Positions 1 through 9,683 of a stretch of 64,000 nt of DNA are shown here, in pieces; position 1 is the stretch's first letter, and every line of letters starts with the position of its first letter. The DNA is taken from the NCBI RefSeq assembly GCF_030580915.1, contig NZ_JAUQTA010000001.1:1674001-1738000 (forward strand). Direction: 5' to 3'. The notes beneath the pieces were generated by a model. It ran no database searches, was not told where the DNA came from, and saw nothing but the letters and a program-made list of their open reading frames with translations. A program made the position numbers and the translations under genes. Source of the stretch: Nocardioides jiangxiensis. Its GTDB lineage: Bacteria; Actinomycetota; Actinomycetes; Propionibacteriales; Nocardioidaceae.

Positions 1-121
1 CGGCGATCACGAGGATCCAGCCGAGTGCGTTGTCGTCGACGAACGAGATGTCGACCTGGACGACGTCGAGCACGAAGACGAGTCCGGCGACCAGCAGGAC
101 GATTCCGAGTCCGATGTACAT
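1..121 (-). CDS. DUF6458-like small membrane protein (3' end outside window)
   Basis: The minus strand reads an ATG at 121 followed by 40 codons that run off the left edge. The protein starts MYIGLGIVLLVAGLVFVLDV and continues with a short polar stretch and a second hydrophobic start (GWILVIA). This two-helix pattern is that of the small actinobacterial DUF6458 membrane proteins, whose role is unknown. A GGAG lies about 8 bases upstream of the ATG and supports the start. The assignment rests on the N-terminal half only. Confidence 0.7.
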   Translation of the reverse strand, partial: MYIGLGIVLLVAGLVFVLDVVQVDISFVDDNALGWILVIA

Positions 122-380
122 GAGTGTCACTCCTTCGGGTGAGGTGCTCTTTCCGGTGCCCCGAGGAGGCATAGTCCATTCGGGTCATTTGGATGACCCG
201 TCCGGGTCAGATCGCGTCGTGGATGGCGACAGGACGCCACTGGAGAGCGCAAGATTCTCCTGACCCCGCGGTGACCCGAGACGCCGCGGGGTCATCCCAT
301 TTCCGGACGCCGGCGTACGCCTGTGGACGACGCGGCGCGGACGGCGCCCCGGTGTCGGCGCCGCGTGACATCCTGCGGCC
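122..380. other. Intergenic region between divergent genes, with a perfect hairpin
   Basis: No coding frame is convincing here. At 181-200 there is a perfect inverted repeat: 8-base arms CGGGTCAT and ATGACCCG around a 4-base loop, followed at once by a further GGGTCAG. The region must hold the promoters of the small membrane protein (leftward) and of recC (rightward). The hairpin could be an operator or a mRNA structure. There is no T-run to suggest a terminator. Confidence 0.5.
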
Positions 381-3300
381 GTGACCCTGTTCCTCCACCG
401 CGCCGAGCGCACCGACCTGCTGGCGGACGGCCTGGCGGATCTCCTGGGCGGCTCGCCGCTCGCGGACCCGTTCGCCCGCGAGCTCGTCGTCGTGCCCGCG
501 CGGGGCGTGGAGCGGTGGCTGACGCAGCGCCTCGCGCACCGGCTGGGCACGGGCGCGGCCGGCGGCGACGGTGTCTGCGCGGGCGTCGACTTCGCCAGCC
601 CGCGCTCGCTGGTCAGCCTGCTGCTGGGCCGCGAGAAGGACGATCCGTGGGACGCGGACCGCCTGGTCTGGCCCCTGCTCGAGGTGGTCGACGAGGCCGC
701 CGGCGAGGAGTGGTGCGCGGTCCTGACGGCGCACCTCGGCCTCGACGGGCCAGCCGACGACGTGCGCCGCACGCGGAGGTACGCGGTCGCCCGCCGCCTC
801 GCGGGCCTGCTCAGCTCCTACGCGGTCCAGCGCCCCCAGCTCGTCACCGACTGGCGTGAGGGACGCAGCACCGACGGGCTCGGCGGCGAGCTCCCCGACG
901 ACCTCCTCTGGCAGCCCGAGCTGTGGCGCCGGCTGGTGGCCCGCGTCGGTGGTCCGGCGCCGGACGAGCGGCACGCCCGCATCGTGGAGGCGCTCCGCGA
1001 GGGTGACATCGACCGGCCCGGTCGCCGGCTCGAGCTGCCCCCACGCCTCTCGCTCTTCGGTCACACCAGGATCGCGTGCACCGAGCGCGACCTCATCGCC
1101 GCGCTCGCCGAGCACCGCGACGTGCACCTCTGGCTGCCGCAGGCCTCCGCGACCGCGTGGGAGCGGCTCGCCCCCGCTGCGGCTGAAGGCGCCGTGCCCC
1201 GCGACCTCGACGAGTCGGGCCTCCTCGTCGAGCATCCCCTCCTCGCCTCGCTCGGACGCGACTCCCGCGAGCTGCAGCGCACCCTGGCGACGGCAGGTGC
1301 GGTCGAGGTCCCGGTGGCCGGCACGGCAGGCGGGCACGACTCCGTGCTCGGATGGTTGCAGCACGACCTGCGCCACGACGCGATCCCCGACGCCTCCACG
1401 CGACTCGCGCGGCGCCGTAGGGCCGACGACCGGTCGGTGCAGGTGCACGCATGCCACGGAGCGGCGCGCCAGGTCGACGTGCTCCGCGAGGTCCTGGTCG
1501 GCCTGCTGGCCGACGACCCCACGCTCGAGCCGCGCGACATCCTCGTCATGTGCCCCGACGTCGAGGCCTTCGCGCCGCTCATCGCCGCAGCGTTCGGCAT
1601 GGCTGAGGTCGGGGAGCAGGGGCACCCCGGGCACCGGCTGCGCGTCCGCCTGGCCGACCGGGCGCTGTCGTCCACCAACCCGCTGCTGGGCCTCGCCGCG
1701 ACCCTCGTCGAGCTCGCGGGCGGGCGGCTCACCGCGACCGAGGTCCTCGACCTCGCGGGCGCCGCGCCGGTGCGGGCTCGGTTCGGCTTCGAGGACGACG
1801 AGATCGACCGGATCCGGGGCTGGATCGCCGAGTCGGGCGTGCGGTGGGGGTTCGACGCCGGTCACCGGGGACGCTACGGCCTCGACCTCGGGGCCAACAC
1901 CTGGGCGGCCGGCCTCGACCGCGTGCTGCTCGGCGTGGCCGTGGCCGGAGACGACCACCGGTTCGTCGGGTCGGTGCTCCCGCTCGACGACGTGGGCTCC
2001 GGCGACATCGACCTCGTCGGCCGCTTCACCGAGCTGCTCGACCGCGTGCACGCGTTCGCGGCTGCGGCCGACGCGGCGCGCAGCCTGGGTGACTGGGCAC
2101 GGGTTCTGCGCGACGGGGTCTCGTCGCTCGCCCGGGCCGAGGAGCCGTGGCAGGCGACCGAGCTCGAGCGCGAGCTCGGTCGGCTCGACGACGGTGCTGC
2201 CACGCACCTCGGCCTCGCCGACGTACGGGCGCTGCTCGCCCAGCGGCTCGGGGGCCGGCCGACCCGGGCCAGCTTCCGCACCGGCACGCTCACGGTCTGC
2301 ACGATGGTGCCCATGCGGTCCGTGCCGCACCGCGTGGTCGCGCTGCTCGGGCTCGACGACGGCGTGTTCCCGCGCACCACGATCACCGATGGCGACGACG
2401 CGCTCGCCCGACGTCCCGTGACGGGGGAGCGCGACGCACGCGCCGAGGACCGCCAGCTGCTCCTCGACGCGGTCATGGCGGCGACCGAGACCCTCGTCGT
2501 CACCTACACCGGCGCGGGTGAGCACACGGGCTCGCCCCGTCCACCGGCCGTGCCCCTCGGCGAGCTGCTCGAGGCGGTCGCGCTCACCACCGACGACGAC
2601 GTCAGCGACCTCCACGTCCACCACCCGCTCCAGCCGTTCGACGAGAAGAACCTCGTCGCCGGCGCACTGGTGCCGGCCCGTCCGTTCAGCTTCGACGCCG
2701 CCTCGCTCGTGGGTGCCGAGGCATCGCGAGGCGACCGGGCCGACGTCGGTGCCCTCTGCGACGGGCCGCTCGCCGGCCTCGCTCCAGCGGCCGGTCCGGT
2801 CGAGGTCGGGCTGGCGGAGCTGCAGGCGTTCTTCCAGCACCCGGTGCGCGGGTTCCTGCGGGACCGGCTCGGCCTCGCGGCTCCGCTCGCCGCGGACCCG
2901 CTCGCCGACGCGGTGCCGATCGAGCTCGACGCCCTCGAGCGCTGGGCAGTCGGCGACCGCCTCGTGCGCGACGTGCTGGCCGGGATGAGCCCGGCCGACG
3001 GCATGACCGCCGAGCTCCTGCGCGGCCTGCTCCCGCCCGGCGCGCTGGGCCAGCGCGAGCTGGCGGCGGTGGTGCGGGCGGTGCAGCCGCTCGTGACGCA
3101 GGCGATGCACCTCAGGTCGGGCGAGCCGCGTGCCGTCGACATCGACGTCGCCCTGCAGGTGCAGGGCAGGGACGTGCGGCTGACCGGCACGGTGGCCGAC
3201 GTCTTCGGGCCCGACCTCGTCACGGTCACCTACTCCAGCCTCGGAGCGAAGCAGCGCTTCGGGGCCTGGCTCGACCTGCTCGCGCTGTCGGTGGCCCACC

Positions 3301-3758
3301 CCGACCACATGTGGCGCTCGCACGCCCTCGGCAAGCACCGCTCCGGAGCCCAGCGCGCGCTTGCCGGCCCGCTCGACGACCACGCCGAGGAGTGGCTGCG
3401 CGACGTGGTCGACGTCTGGCTCCGCGGCCAGGCCGAGCCGCTGCCCCTGCCGCCGAAGACCGCGCTCGCCTACGCCGAGGAGTCCGCGCGCCTGCGTCGC
3501 GGCGCCGATGCACGCCCGGACGAGGCCGCGGCACGGAAGTGGGTCACGGACCCCTACAACGACCTCGGCATCCCGGGCGAGGACGCCGACGCCTGGCACG
3601 TGCGCGCCTTCGGTGCCCACGCGGCGTACGAGGTGCTGACTGGCGAGCCGCGGCCCGACGAGCGGTGGGACGACGAGGAGCGCCACCGCCTCGGCCAGTA
3701 CGCCTGGCGGCTCTGGGGTCCCCTCGTCTCCGGCGCCGAGCTGGTGAGGGCGCTGTGA
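381..3758 (+). CDS. recC: RecBCD exonuclease V, gamma subunit RecC
   Basis: Encodes a 1125-residue RecC, the Chi-recognition and scaffold subunit of the RecBCD helicase-nuclease that processes double-strand breaks in the cytoplasm. The N-terminus carries the typical RecC motif VVPARGVERWLTQRLA around residues 31-46, and the length fits the family. The GTG at 381 gives the family-type start (MTLFLHRAERTDLLADGL). Its stop overlaps the GTG start of recB (GTGA), and recD follows with an ATGA overlap, so the three subunits are very likely co-translated. Gene order recC-recB-recD is sensible for an actinobacterium, some of which use AdnAB instead. Confidence 0.95.
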   Translation: MTLFLHRAERTDLLADGLADLLGGSPLADPFARELVVVPARGVERWLTQRLAHRLGTGAAGGDGVCAGVDFASPRSLVSLLLGREKDDPWDADRLVWPLLEVVDEAAGEEWCAVLTAHLGLDGPADDVRRTRRYAVARRLAGLLSSYAVQRPQLVTDWREGRSTDGLGGELPDDLLWQPELWRRLVARVGGPAPDERHARIVEALREGDIDRPGRRLELPPRLSLFGHTRIACTERDLIAALAEHRDVHLWLPQASATAWERLAPAAAEGAVPRDLDESGLLVEHPLLASLGRDSRELQRTLATAGAVEVPVAGTAGGHDSVLGWLQHDLRHDAIPDASTRLARRRRADDRSVQVHACHGAARQVDVLREVLVGLLADDPTLEPRDILVMCPDVEAFAPLIAAAFGMAEVGEQGHPGHRLRVRLADRALSSTNPLLGLAATLVELAGGRLTATEVLDLAGAAPVRARFGFEDDEIDRIRGWIAESGVRWGFDAGHRGRYGLDLGANTWAAGLDRVLLGVAVAGDDHRFVGSVLPLDDVGSGDIDLVGRFTELLDRVHAFAAAADAARSLGDWARVLRDGVSSLARAEEPWQATELERELGRLDDGAATHLGLADVRALLAQRLGGRPTRASFRTGTLTVCTMVPMRSVPHRVVALLGLDDGVFPRTTITDGDDALARRPVTGERDARAEDRQLLLDAVMAATETLVVTYTGAGEHTGSPRPPAVPLGELLEAVALTTDDDVSDLHVHHPLQPFDEKNLVAGALVPARPFSFDAASLVGAEASRGDRADVGALCDGPLAGLAPAAGPVEVGLAELQAFFQHPVRGFLRDRLGLAAPLAADPLADAVPIELDALERWAVGDRLVRDVLAGMSPADGMTAELLRGLLPPGALGQRELAAVVRAVQPLVTQAMHLRSGEPRAVDIDVALQVQGRDVRLTGTVADVFGPDLVTVTYSSLGAKQRFGAWLDLLALSVAHPDHMWRSHALGKHRSGAQRALAGPLDDHAEEWLRDVVDVWLRGQAEPLPLPPKTALAYAEESARLRRGADARPDEAAARKWVTDPYNDLGIPGEDADAWHVRAFGAHAAYEVLTGEPRPDERWDDEERHRLGQYAWRLWGPLVSGAELVRAL

Positions 3759-6700
3759 GAGGCCCGATCGCCGACCGGTTCGACATCAGGGGTCCGCTGC
3801 CCACGGGCACGACCCTCCTCGAGGCCAGTGCCGGCACCGGCAAGACGTGGACCATCGCCGCCCTCGTGACGCGGTTCGTGGCCGAGGGTGAGGCGCGCCT
3901 GGAGGAGATGCTGGTCGTGACCTTCGGTCGGGCCGCGAGCCAGGAGCTGCGCGAGCGCGTCCGGGCGCAGCTGGTCTGTGCCGAACGGGCACTGGCGGCT
4001 CCGGCCGCTGTCGCTGCCGGAGAGGACGAGCTCGTCGACCTTCTCCTCGACGCCCCGCCGGGCGAGGTCGCGCTGCGGGCGCGACGGCTGCGGCAGGCAC
4101 TAGCCGACTTCGACGTCGCGACGATCGCGACGATCCACCAGTTCTGCCAGCAGGTGCTCCGCGGGCTCGGCGTCGCGGGCGACTCCGATGCCGGGGCACA
4201 GCTCGTCGAGGACCTCGACGAGCTCCTCGTCGAGGTGGTCGACGACCTGTACCTCCGGGCGTACGCCGGCTCCGACAGCACGCCCGCCTTCTCCCGCAAG
4301 GAGGCCCTCGCGCTCGGGCGGGCGGCCGTGGTGGACCCGCGCGCCCGGCTCGAGCCGTCGGGGGCCGAGCCCGGCTCGCCGCCGGCGCTCCGGGTCTCCT
4401 TCGCCCAGGCGGTCCGGGGTGAGTTCGAGCGCCGCAAGCGCCGCCTGGGCCTGCTCGGCTACGACGACCTGCTGGGCCAGCTCGCCGACGCCCTCGTCGC
4501 GCCCGACGGCGTGGTCAGCCCGGCAGCCCAGCGGATGCGGGCGCGCTGGAAGGTCGTGCTGGTCGACGAGTTCCAGGACACCGACCCGGTGCAGTGGCAG
4601 GTCTTCGACCGGGCCTTCTCCGGCCACGCGACGATGGTCCTCATCGGTGACCCGAAGCAGGCGATCTACGCCTTCCGGGGCGGCGATGTCACCACCTACC
4701 TGGCAGCCGCGGAGACCGCCGACGCGAAGGCGACGCTCGGGGTCAACTGGCGCTCCGACTCCGGCCTCCTCGATGCGCTGCAGGTGGTGCTCCGCGAAGC
4801 CGCGCTCGGCGACGAGCGCATCGTCGTCCACGACGTCGAGGCCCACCACCGTGGCAGCCGGCTCGAGGGGGCAGGAGCGCCCTTCCGGCTCCGCACACTC
4901 CGCGCCCAGGAGCTCGGCATGTCCGAGCGGCGCAGCCCGGCAGTGGCCGCGATCCGGGCCCACCTCTGGCCCGACGTCGCGCGCGACATCAAGCGCCTGC
5001 TGACCTCGGGCGCGCGATTCGAGGGACGACCGCTGGCACCGGCCGACGTCGCGGTGCTCGCCCACAAGCACAGCGACCTGGCAGCCATCCAGGCAGCGCT
5101 CGCCGACCTCGGCGTACCTGCGGTGGTGGCGGGCAACGGCAGTGTCTTCGCGACGCCGGCCGCGCTCGAGTGGCTCACCCTCGTCGAGGCGCTCGAGCAG
5201 CCGCACCGCGCCGCGCGGGTCCGGTCGGCGGCCCTGACGTCGTTCCTCGGGCACACGGCGGCCGACCTGGCGGCGGGCGGTGATGCCCTGACCGACGACG
5301 TCGCGGACACCCTCCGCACGTGGGCGGAGCTGGCCACGAGCCGCGGCATCGCGGCGGTCATGGAGGCCGCGCTCACGGGTGGCCTCACCGCTCGGGTGCT
5401 CGGCTGCGTGGGCGGTGAGCGGCTGCTGACCGACCTGCGCCACATCGGCCAGGTGCTGCACAAGGTCGCGGGCGAGGAGCGCCTCGGCCTGGTCGCGCTG
5501 GCGGGGTGGCTTCGCGACCAGATCGCCGACGACCGTCCTGACGCGGCCGGTGAGCGGACCCGTCGCCTCGACTCCGACGCCGCTGCGGTCCAGCTGGTGA
5601 CGATCCACGGGTCGAAGGGCCTGCAGTACCCCGTCGTCTACCTGCCGTCGCTGTGGGACAGGTTCCCCCGCGACCCGGCTGTCGCCCTCTTCCACGACGA
5701 CGAGGGCGCGCGCTGCCGCAACGTCGGCGGTGCCGGCGCCGACTGGGCGGGCCACGTCGCACGGCACCTGCGCGAGGAGGCGGGTGAGGCGCTCCGGCTG
5801 CTCTACGTCGCCCTGACGCGGGCCCAGTCGCAGGTCGTCGCGTGGTACTCCCCGGCCCCGCGCAACGCACCGACCTCCGCGCTGCACCGGCTGCTGCTCG
5901 GCCGCCGTCCCGGCACGGCGGCGGTCCCCGACAGCCACGAGATCGAGCTGGCCGACGTGCTCGTCTCCAAGCTCGACTGGTACGCCGCCAACGGTGGCCC
6001 GCAGTGGGAGCCCGCCGTCTGGGCGTCCGTCGCGGACGAGCCCCTTCCTGCCTCGGACGCCGCGCTGGCGGTGCGCCGCTTCGACCGCTCGATCGACACG
6101 GCCTGGCGCCGCACGTCGTACTCCGCGCTGACAGCGGTCGAGTCGACCTCCGCCCCGGCCGCGACCGACCTGAGCGAGCCGGAGTCCGTGCCACGCGACG
6201 ACGAGCCGGCGGCTGCGCTCGACCTCGCCCCGACCGTCGTGGAGGTGCCGCCGCCGGCCGGCCAGGAGGGTCCGCCGATGCCGATGCGCAGCCTGCCGAT
6301 GGGAGCGACGTTCGGATCGCTGGTGCACGCGGTGCTCGAGCATGCCGACCCGGCTGCCCCGGAACACGACGGCGACCTGCGGGCGGAGCTGCTGAGCCAC
6401 ATCGAGGAGCAGCTGACCTGGTGGCCCGTGAGCCTCGACCGGGAGCAGCTCGCCGACGCGCTCGTCGCGGTCTGCGACTCCCCCCTCGGTCCGCTGGCGG
6501 GCGACCTGCGCCTGCGCGACATCGGGCGGGCGGACCGGCTCTGCGAGCTCGACTTCGAGGTGCCGCTCGCCGGTGGTGACCTCGCTCCGTCCGCGTCCGC
6601 GTCCGCGGGCCCGCGGCTCGCTGACCTCGCTCCGCTCTTGGAGAAGCACCTGCCGGAGGGCGATCCGGTGCGGTCCTACACCGTGGCCCTCGCAGACCCG

Positions 6701-7126
6701 GCACTCGGCGGGCAGCTCCTCCGGGGGTACCTGACCGGCTCGATCGACGTCGTGCTGCGCGTCGGTGAGGCCGAGACCCTGCGGTTCCTCACCGTCGACT
6801 ACAAGACCAACTGGCTGGGCCGTCCGGGCCACGACCTCCGGGTCGACGACTACCGGCCATCGGCGCTGGAGGCGGCGATGGGCCACTCCGACTACCCGCT
6901 CCAGGCACTGCTCTACGTCGTCGTGCTCCACCGCTACCTGCGCTGGCGCCTTCCCGGCTACGACCCGGAGCGTCATCTCGGCGGTGTCCTCTACCTCTAC
7001 CTGCGCGGCATGGTCGGCGCCACCACCCCGCGTGACGGCGACCGTCCGTTCGGCGTCTTCGCGTGGCAGCCGCCGGTGGCGCTGGTCGAGGCGGTCTCGG
7101 ACCTGCTCGACGGGAGGCGCGCATGA
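3755..7126 (+). CDS. recB: RecBCD exonuclease V, beta subunit RecB (helicase-nuclease)
   Basis: 1123-residue SF1A helicase-nuclease. Walker A is ASAGTGKT near residue 25, Walker B is LVDEFQDTDPVQW, motif III region IGDPKQAIYAFRGGD, motif V TIHGSKGLQYPVVY and motif VI LLYVALTRAQ. The C-terminal PD-(D/E)XK nuclease is visible as TVDYKTNW near residue 1015, followed by the Q-motif YPLQALLYVVVLHRYLR. The open frame extends upstream inside recC, but the start is taken as the GTG at 3755 that overlaps the recC stop, because the protein then begins just before the helicase domain as in other RecB proteins. Confidence 0.95.
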   Translation: MRGPIADRFDIRGPLPTGTTLLEASAGTGKTWTIAALVTRFVAEGEARLEEMLVVTFGRAASQELRERVRAQLVCAERALAAPAAVAAGEDELVDLLLDAPPGEVALRARRLRQALADFDVATIATIHQFCQQVLRGLGVAGDSDAGAQLVEDLDELLVEVVDDLYLRAYAGSDSTPAFSRKEALALGRAAVVDPRARLEPSGAEPGSPPALRVSFAQAVRGEFERRKRRLGLLGYDDLLGQLADALVAPDGVVSPAAQRMRARWKVVLVDEFQDTDPVQWQVFDRAFSGHATMVLIGDPKQAIYAFRGGDVTTYLAAAETADAKATLGVNWRSDSGLLDALQVVLREAALGDERIVVHDVEAHHRGSRLEGAGAPFRLRTLRAQELGMSERRSPAVAAIRAHLWPDVARDIKRLLTSGARFEGRPLAPADVAVLAHKHSDLAAIQAALADLGVPAVVAGNGSVFATPAALEWLTLVEALEQPHRAARVRSAALTSFLGHTAADLAAGGDALTDDVADTLRTWAELATSRGIAAVMEAALTGGLTARVLGCVGGERLLTDLRHIGQVLHKVAGEERLGLVALAGWLRDQIADDRPDAAGERTRRLDSDAAAVQLVTIHGSKGLQYPVVYLPSLWDRFPRDPAVALFHDDEGARCRNVGGAGADWAGHVARHLREEAGEALRLLYVALTRAQSQVVAWYSPAPRNAPTSALHRLLLGRRPGTAAVPDSHEIELADVLVSKLDWYAANGGPQWEPAVWASVADEPLPASDAALAVRRFDRSIDTAWRRTSYSALTAVESTSAPAATDLSEPESVPRDDEPAAALDLAPTVVEVPPPAGQEGPPMPMRSLPMGATFGSLVHAVLEHADPAAPEHDGDLRAELLSHIEEQLTWWPVSLDREQLADALVAVCDSPLGPLAGDLRLRDIGRADRLCELDFEVPLAGGDLAPSASASAGPRLADLAPLLEKHLPEGDPVRSYTVALADPALGGQLLRGYLTGSIDVVLRVGEAETLRFLTVDYKTNWLGRPGHDLRVDDYRPSALEAAMGHSDYPLQALLYVVVLHRYLRWRLPGYDPERHLGGVLYLYLRGMVGATTPRDGDRPFGVFAWQPPVALVEAVSDLLDGRRA

Positions 7127-8922
7127 CGACAGGGATCTGGGAGTCCGACGACGTCTGGGACGTGCGCCGGGCGGTCACGACCGCCGCCGGCGCCCACCGC
7201 GACCTGGCGGCGTACAACGAGGCGGGGGTGCTGGAGGCTGCCGACGTCCACGTGGCACGTCGCGTCTGCGCGGTCGCCGGCGACACCGACCCCCGCAGTG
7301 CGCTCGCCGTCGCGCTGGCGGTCCGGGCGGTGCGCCACGGATCGGTCTGCCTCTCCCTCGACGACGTCGCCGAGCTCGCGCCCGAGCTCCCCTGGCCCGC
7401 CACGGAGGACTGGCGCACCGCGCTGTCGACGAGCCGCGTCTGCGCCGCGGGCGTGCTGGCGGTCGAGCACGGGCTGGTCTACCTCGACCGCTACCGGGCC
7501 CAGGAGCAGCAGGTGGCCGACGACCTCGTCGCCCGGGTGTCGCGCCCCGCGCCCGCGGTCGACGACCGCCTGCTCGCCGCCGCCCTCGACCGCCTCTACC
7601 CCGATGACCGTTACGCCGAGCAGCGCGCTGCCTGCGCGGGTGCGGCGACGCGCTGGACGACGGTCCTCACGGGTGGTCCCGGCACGGGCAAGACGACGAC
7701 GGTCGCCCGGATCCTGGCGGTGCTGACCGAGCAGCTCGGCCCCGACGCACGGATCGCGCTGGCGGCTCCGACCGGCAAGGCGGCTGCTCGTCTCCAGGAG
7801 CAGGTCCTCGCCGCGGGCCGCGACCTCCCGACCACGGATGCGGCCCGCCTCGAGGGCCTCCGGGCGACGACGATCCACCGGCTGCTCGGCTTCCGCCGCG
7901 ACAACCACACGCGCTTCCGCCACGACCGGTCCCACCGGCTGCCGCACGACCTCGTGGTCGTCGACGAGACCTCGATGGTGTCGCTGACGATGATGGCGCG
8001 GCTGCTCGAGGCGGTCCGGCCGGATGCGCGACTGGTCCTGGTCGGCGACCCCGACCAGCTCGCGTCGGTCGAGGCGGGTGCCGTCCTCGACGACCTGGTC
8101 ACCGGCTTCCGTGACACACCCGACTCACCGGTGGTGGAGCTCGGCACGGTGCACCGCTTCGGTGCGACCATCGGCGAGCTCGCCGCAGCCCTCCGCGTGG
8201 GCGACGCCGATGCGGCGATCGCGGTGCTCCGCGCCGGTCACGACGCCGTCGGCTGGGTCGACTCCGACGATCCCGCCGACGCCGAGCGCGCGATCCGCGA
8301 GTCGGCCCTGCCAGCGGCGCGGGCGGTCCGCGAGGACGCGGTCGCGGGTGAGGCCGCGGCGGCGCTCCAGGCCCTCGACCGGCACCGTCTGCTCACGCCG
8401 CACCGCGACACGGTCCGCTGGTGGAACTCCCGGATCGAGCAGTGGCTGCGCGAGGCGGAGCCGGAGGCCGCCGACCTGCTCCGCGACCGCATGTACGCCG
8501 GGCGACCGCTGCTGGTCACGCGCAACGACGCCGGCCTCGGCGTCCACAACGGTGACACCGGCGTCGTGGTCCGCGGTGGCGGGGGCCGGGTGCGCGCTGT
8601 CCTGGCGGGGGCATCGGGGCCCATCGAGCTCGCCCCGGGGCGGCTGGCGGACGTCGAGACGATGCACGCGATGACCATCCACAAGAGCCAGGGAAGCCAG
8701 GCCCACGAGGTCACCGTGCTGCTTCCCGACGCCGACTCGCGGCTCCTGACGCGCGAGCTGCTGTACACCGCGGTGACCCGTGCTCAAGGTGGTGTGCGTC
8801 TCATCGGGAGCGAGGAGTCGTTGCGGGCGGCGCTGGCACGGCGAGCCCAGCGTGCAAGCGGATTGCAGCGAAGGCTCGCCGGGTCGTTAGATTCTGCGGA
8901 GACAACCCGTACCCGGAGGTAA
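7123..8922 (+). CDS. recD: RecBCD exonuclease V, alpha subunit RecD (5'-3' helicase)
   Basis: 599-residue SF1B helicase, the fast 5'-3' motor of RecBCD. Walker A GGPGTGKTTT lies near residue 184, Walker B VVDETSMV near residue 278, the GDPDQLASVEAG motif after it, and the C-terminal TIHKSQGSQ and YTAVTRAQ motifs close to residue 547. The ATG at 7123 overlaps the recB stop (ATGA). The TAA stop at 8920-8922 overlaps the Shine-Dalgarno sequence of the next gene, so the lipoprotein gene downstream probably shares the transcript. Confidence 0.95.
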   Translation: MTTGIWESDDVWDVRRAVTTAAGAHRDLAAYNEAGVLEAADVHVARRVCAVAGDTDPRSALAVALAVRAVRHGSVCLSLDDVAELAPELPWPATEDWRTALSTSRVCAAGVLAVEHGLVYLDRYRAQEQQVADDLVARVSRPAPAVDDRLLAAALDRLYPDDRYAEQRAACAGAATRWTTVLTGGPGTGKTTTVARILAVLTEQLGPDARIALAAPTGKAAARLQEQVLAAGRDLPTTDAARLEGLRATTIHRLLGFRRDNHTRFRHDRSHRLPHDLVVVDETSMVSLTMMARLLEAVRPDARLVLVGDPDQLASVEAGAVLDDLVTGFRDTPDSPVVELGTVHRFGATIGELAAALRVGDADAAIAVLRAGHDAVGWVDSDDPADAERAIRESALPAARAVREDAVAGEAAAALQALDRHRLLTPHRDTVRWWNSRIEQWLREAEPEAADLLRDRMYAGRPLLVTRNDAGLGVHNGDTGVVVRGGGGRVRAVLAGASGPIELAPGRLADVETMHAMTIHKSQGSQAHEVTVLLPDADSRLLTRELLYTAVTRAQGGVRLIGSEESLRAALARRAQRASGLQRRLAGSLDSAETTRTRR

Positions 8923-8924
8923 CC

Positions 8925-9680
8925 ATGAGGCGCTCCCTGCGCGTGACCGCACTGTCGGCCGCGGTCGCCGGCGCCCTCGCGGCCGCCGGTTGTGGCGGTG
9001 GCGGTGGTGGGGAGGCCCACGAGCCGACCAGCTCCTTCGGCAAGCAGACCGCTGCCCAGATCGCTGAGGCCGCCCGCGGCGACATGGGCGGCGTCCGGTC
9101 GCTGACGGTCGACGGCCACGATGCGGAGCGGACCTTCCACGCCAGCCTGGCCGACGACGGCAGCTGCGTCGGCTGGGTGAAGGCCGGTGGCGGCACCGCG
9201 AGGTTCATCGAGAACACGCAGGGCTCGTTCGTCCGCGGCGACGACACCTACTGGCTGGCCCAGGCCTCGACGGCATCCGACAAGGCTCGCGTGAAGCAGG
9301 CGCTGAAGGTGTGGGACGGCCGCTGGGTCCGCAGCCCGCGCGGCGAGGCTGACCTGCGCACCGGTTCCTACTTCCTGCCGGAATGCGACTTCGTGTCGTT
9401 CGTGCCGGCCCTGACGGCGGCCGACCGCACGCTCGCCACCAAGGGCGAGGAGCGCACGATCAACGGCGTCGAGGCGGTCTCCCTCGTCGCCGACCAGTCC
9501 GGCGTCACCTCGACGATGTGGGTCGCCACCGACGCGCCCCACCGCGTGGTGGAGCTGACCCAGACCGGCAGCGACGCCGCGACGTACGAGCTCAGCCACT
9601 ACGACGAGCCCCTCGACATCACGACCCCCGACCCCGACGAGGTGTACGACCTCGCGGCAGCGAACAAGAAAGCGGAGTAA
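8925..9680 (+). CDS. Predicted secreted lipoprotein, unknown function
   Basis: 251 residues. The N-terminus has a positively charged start, a hydrophobic run and a lipobox ending AAAGC near residue 23, followed by a Gly-rich linker, so it should be exported and lipidated. The mature part resembles the LppX/LprAFG-like or outer-membrane-carrier fold only in general layout (beta-rich, small hydrophobic core residues, two cysteines); I do not recognise a specific family. GGAGGT at 8915-8920 fixes the ATG at 8925. It sits 2 bases after recD and 3 bases before the acyl-CoA dehydrogenase. Confidence 0.85.
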   Translation: MRRSLRVTALSAAVAGALAAAGCGGGGGGEAHEPTSSFGKQTAAQIAEAARGDMGGVRSLTVDGHDAERTFHASLADDGSCVGWVKAGGGTARFIENTQGSFVRGDDTYWLAQASTASDKARVKQALKVWDGRWVRSPRGEADLRTGSYFLPECDFVSFVPALTAADRTLATKGEERTINGVEAVSLVADQSGVTSTMWVATDAPHRVVELTQTGSDAATYELSHYDEPLDITTPDPDEVYDLAAANKKAE

Positions 9681-9683
9681 CCC

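Noticed and set aside
207..3686. 1159-codon open frame on the minus strand opposite recC
   Set aside because: Composition is that of an antisense shadow in GC-rich DNA (Arg/Gly/Val-rich, no motifs). The plus-strand RecC is unmistakable.
4100..6976. 958-codon minus-strand frame opposite recB
   Set aside because: Same reasoning: no recognisable domain and the opposing frame has all helicase and nuclease motifs.
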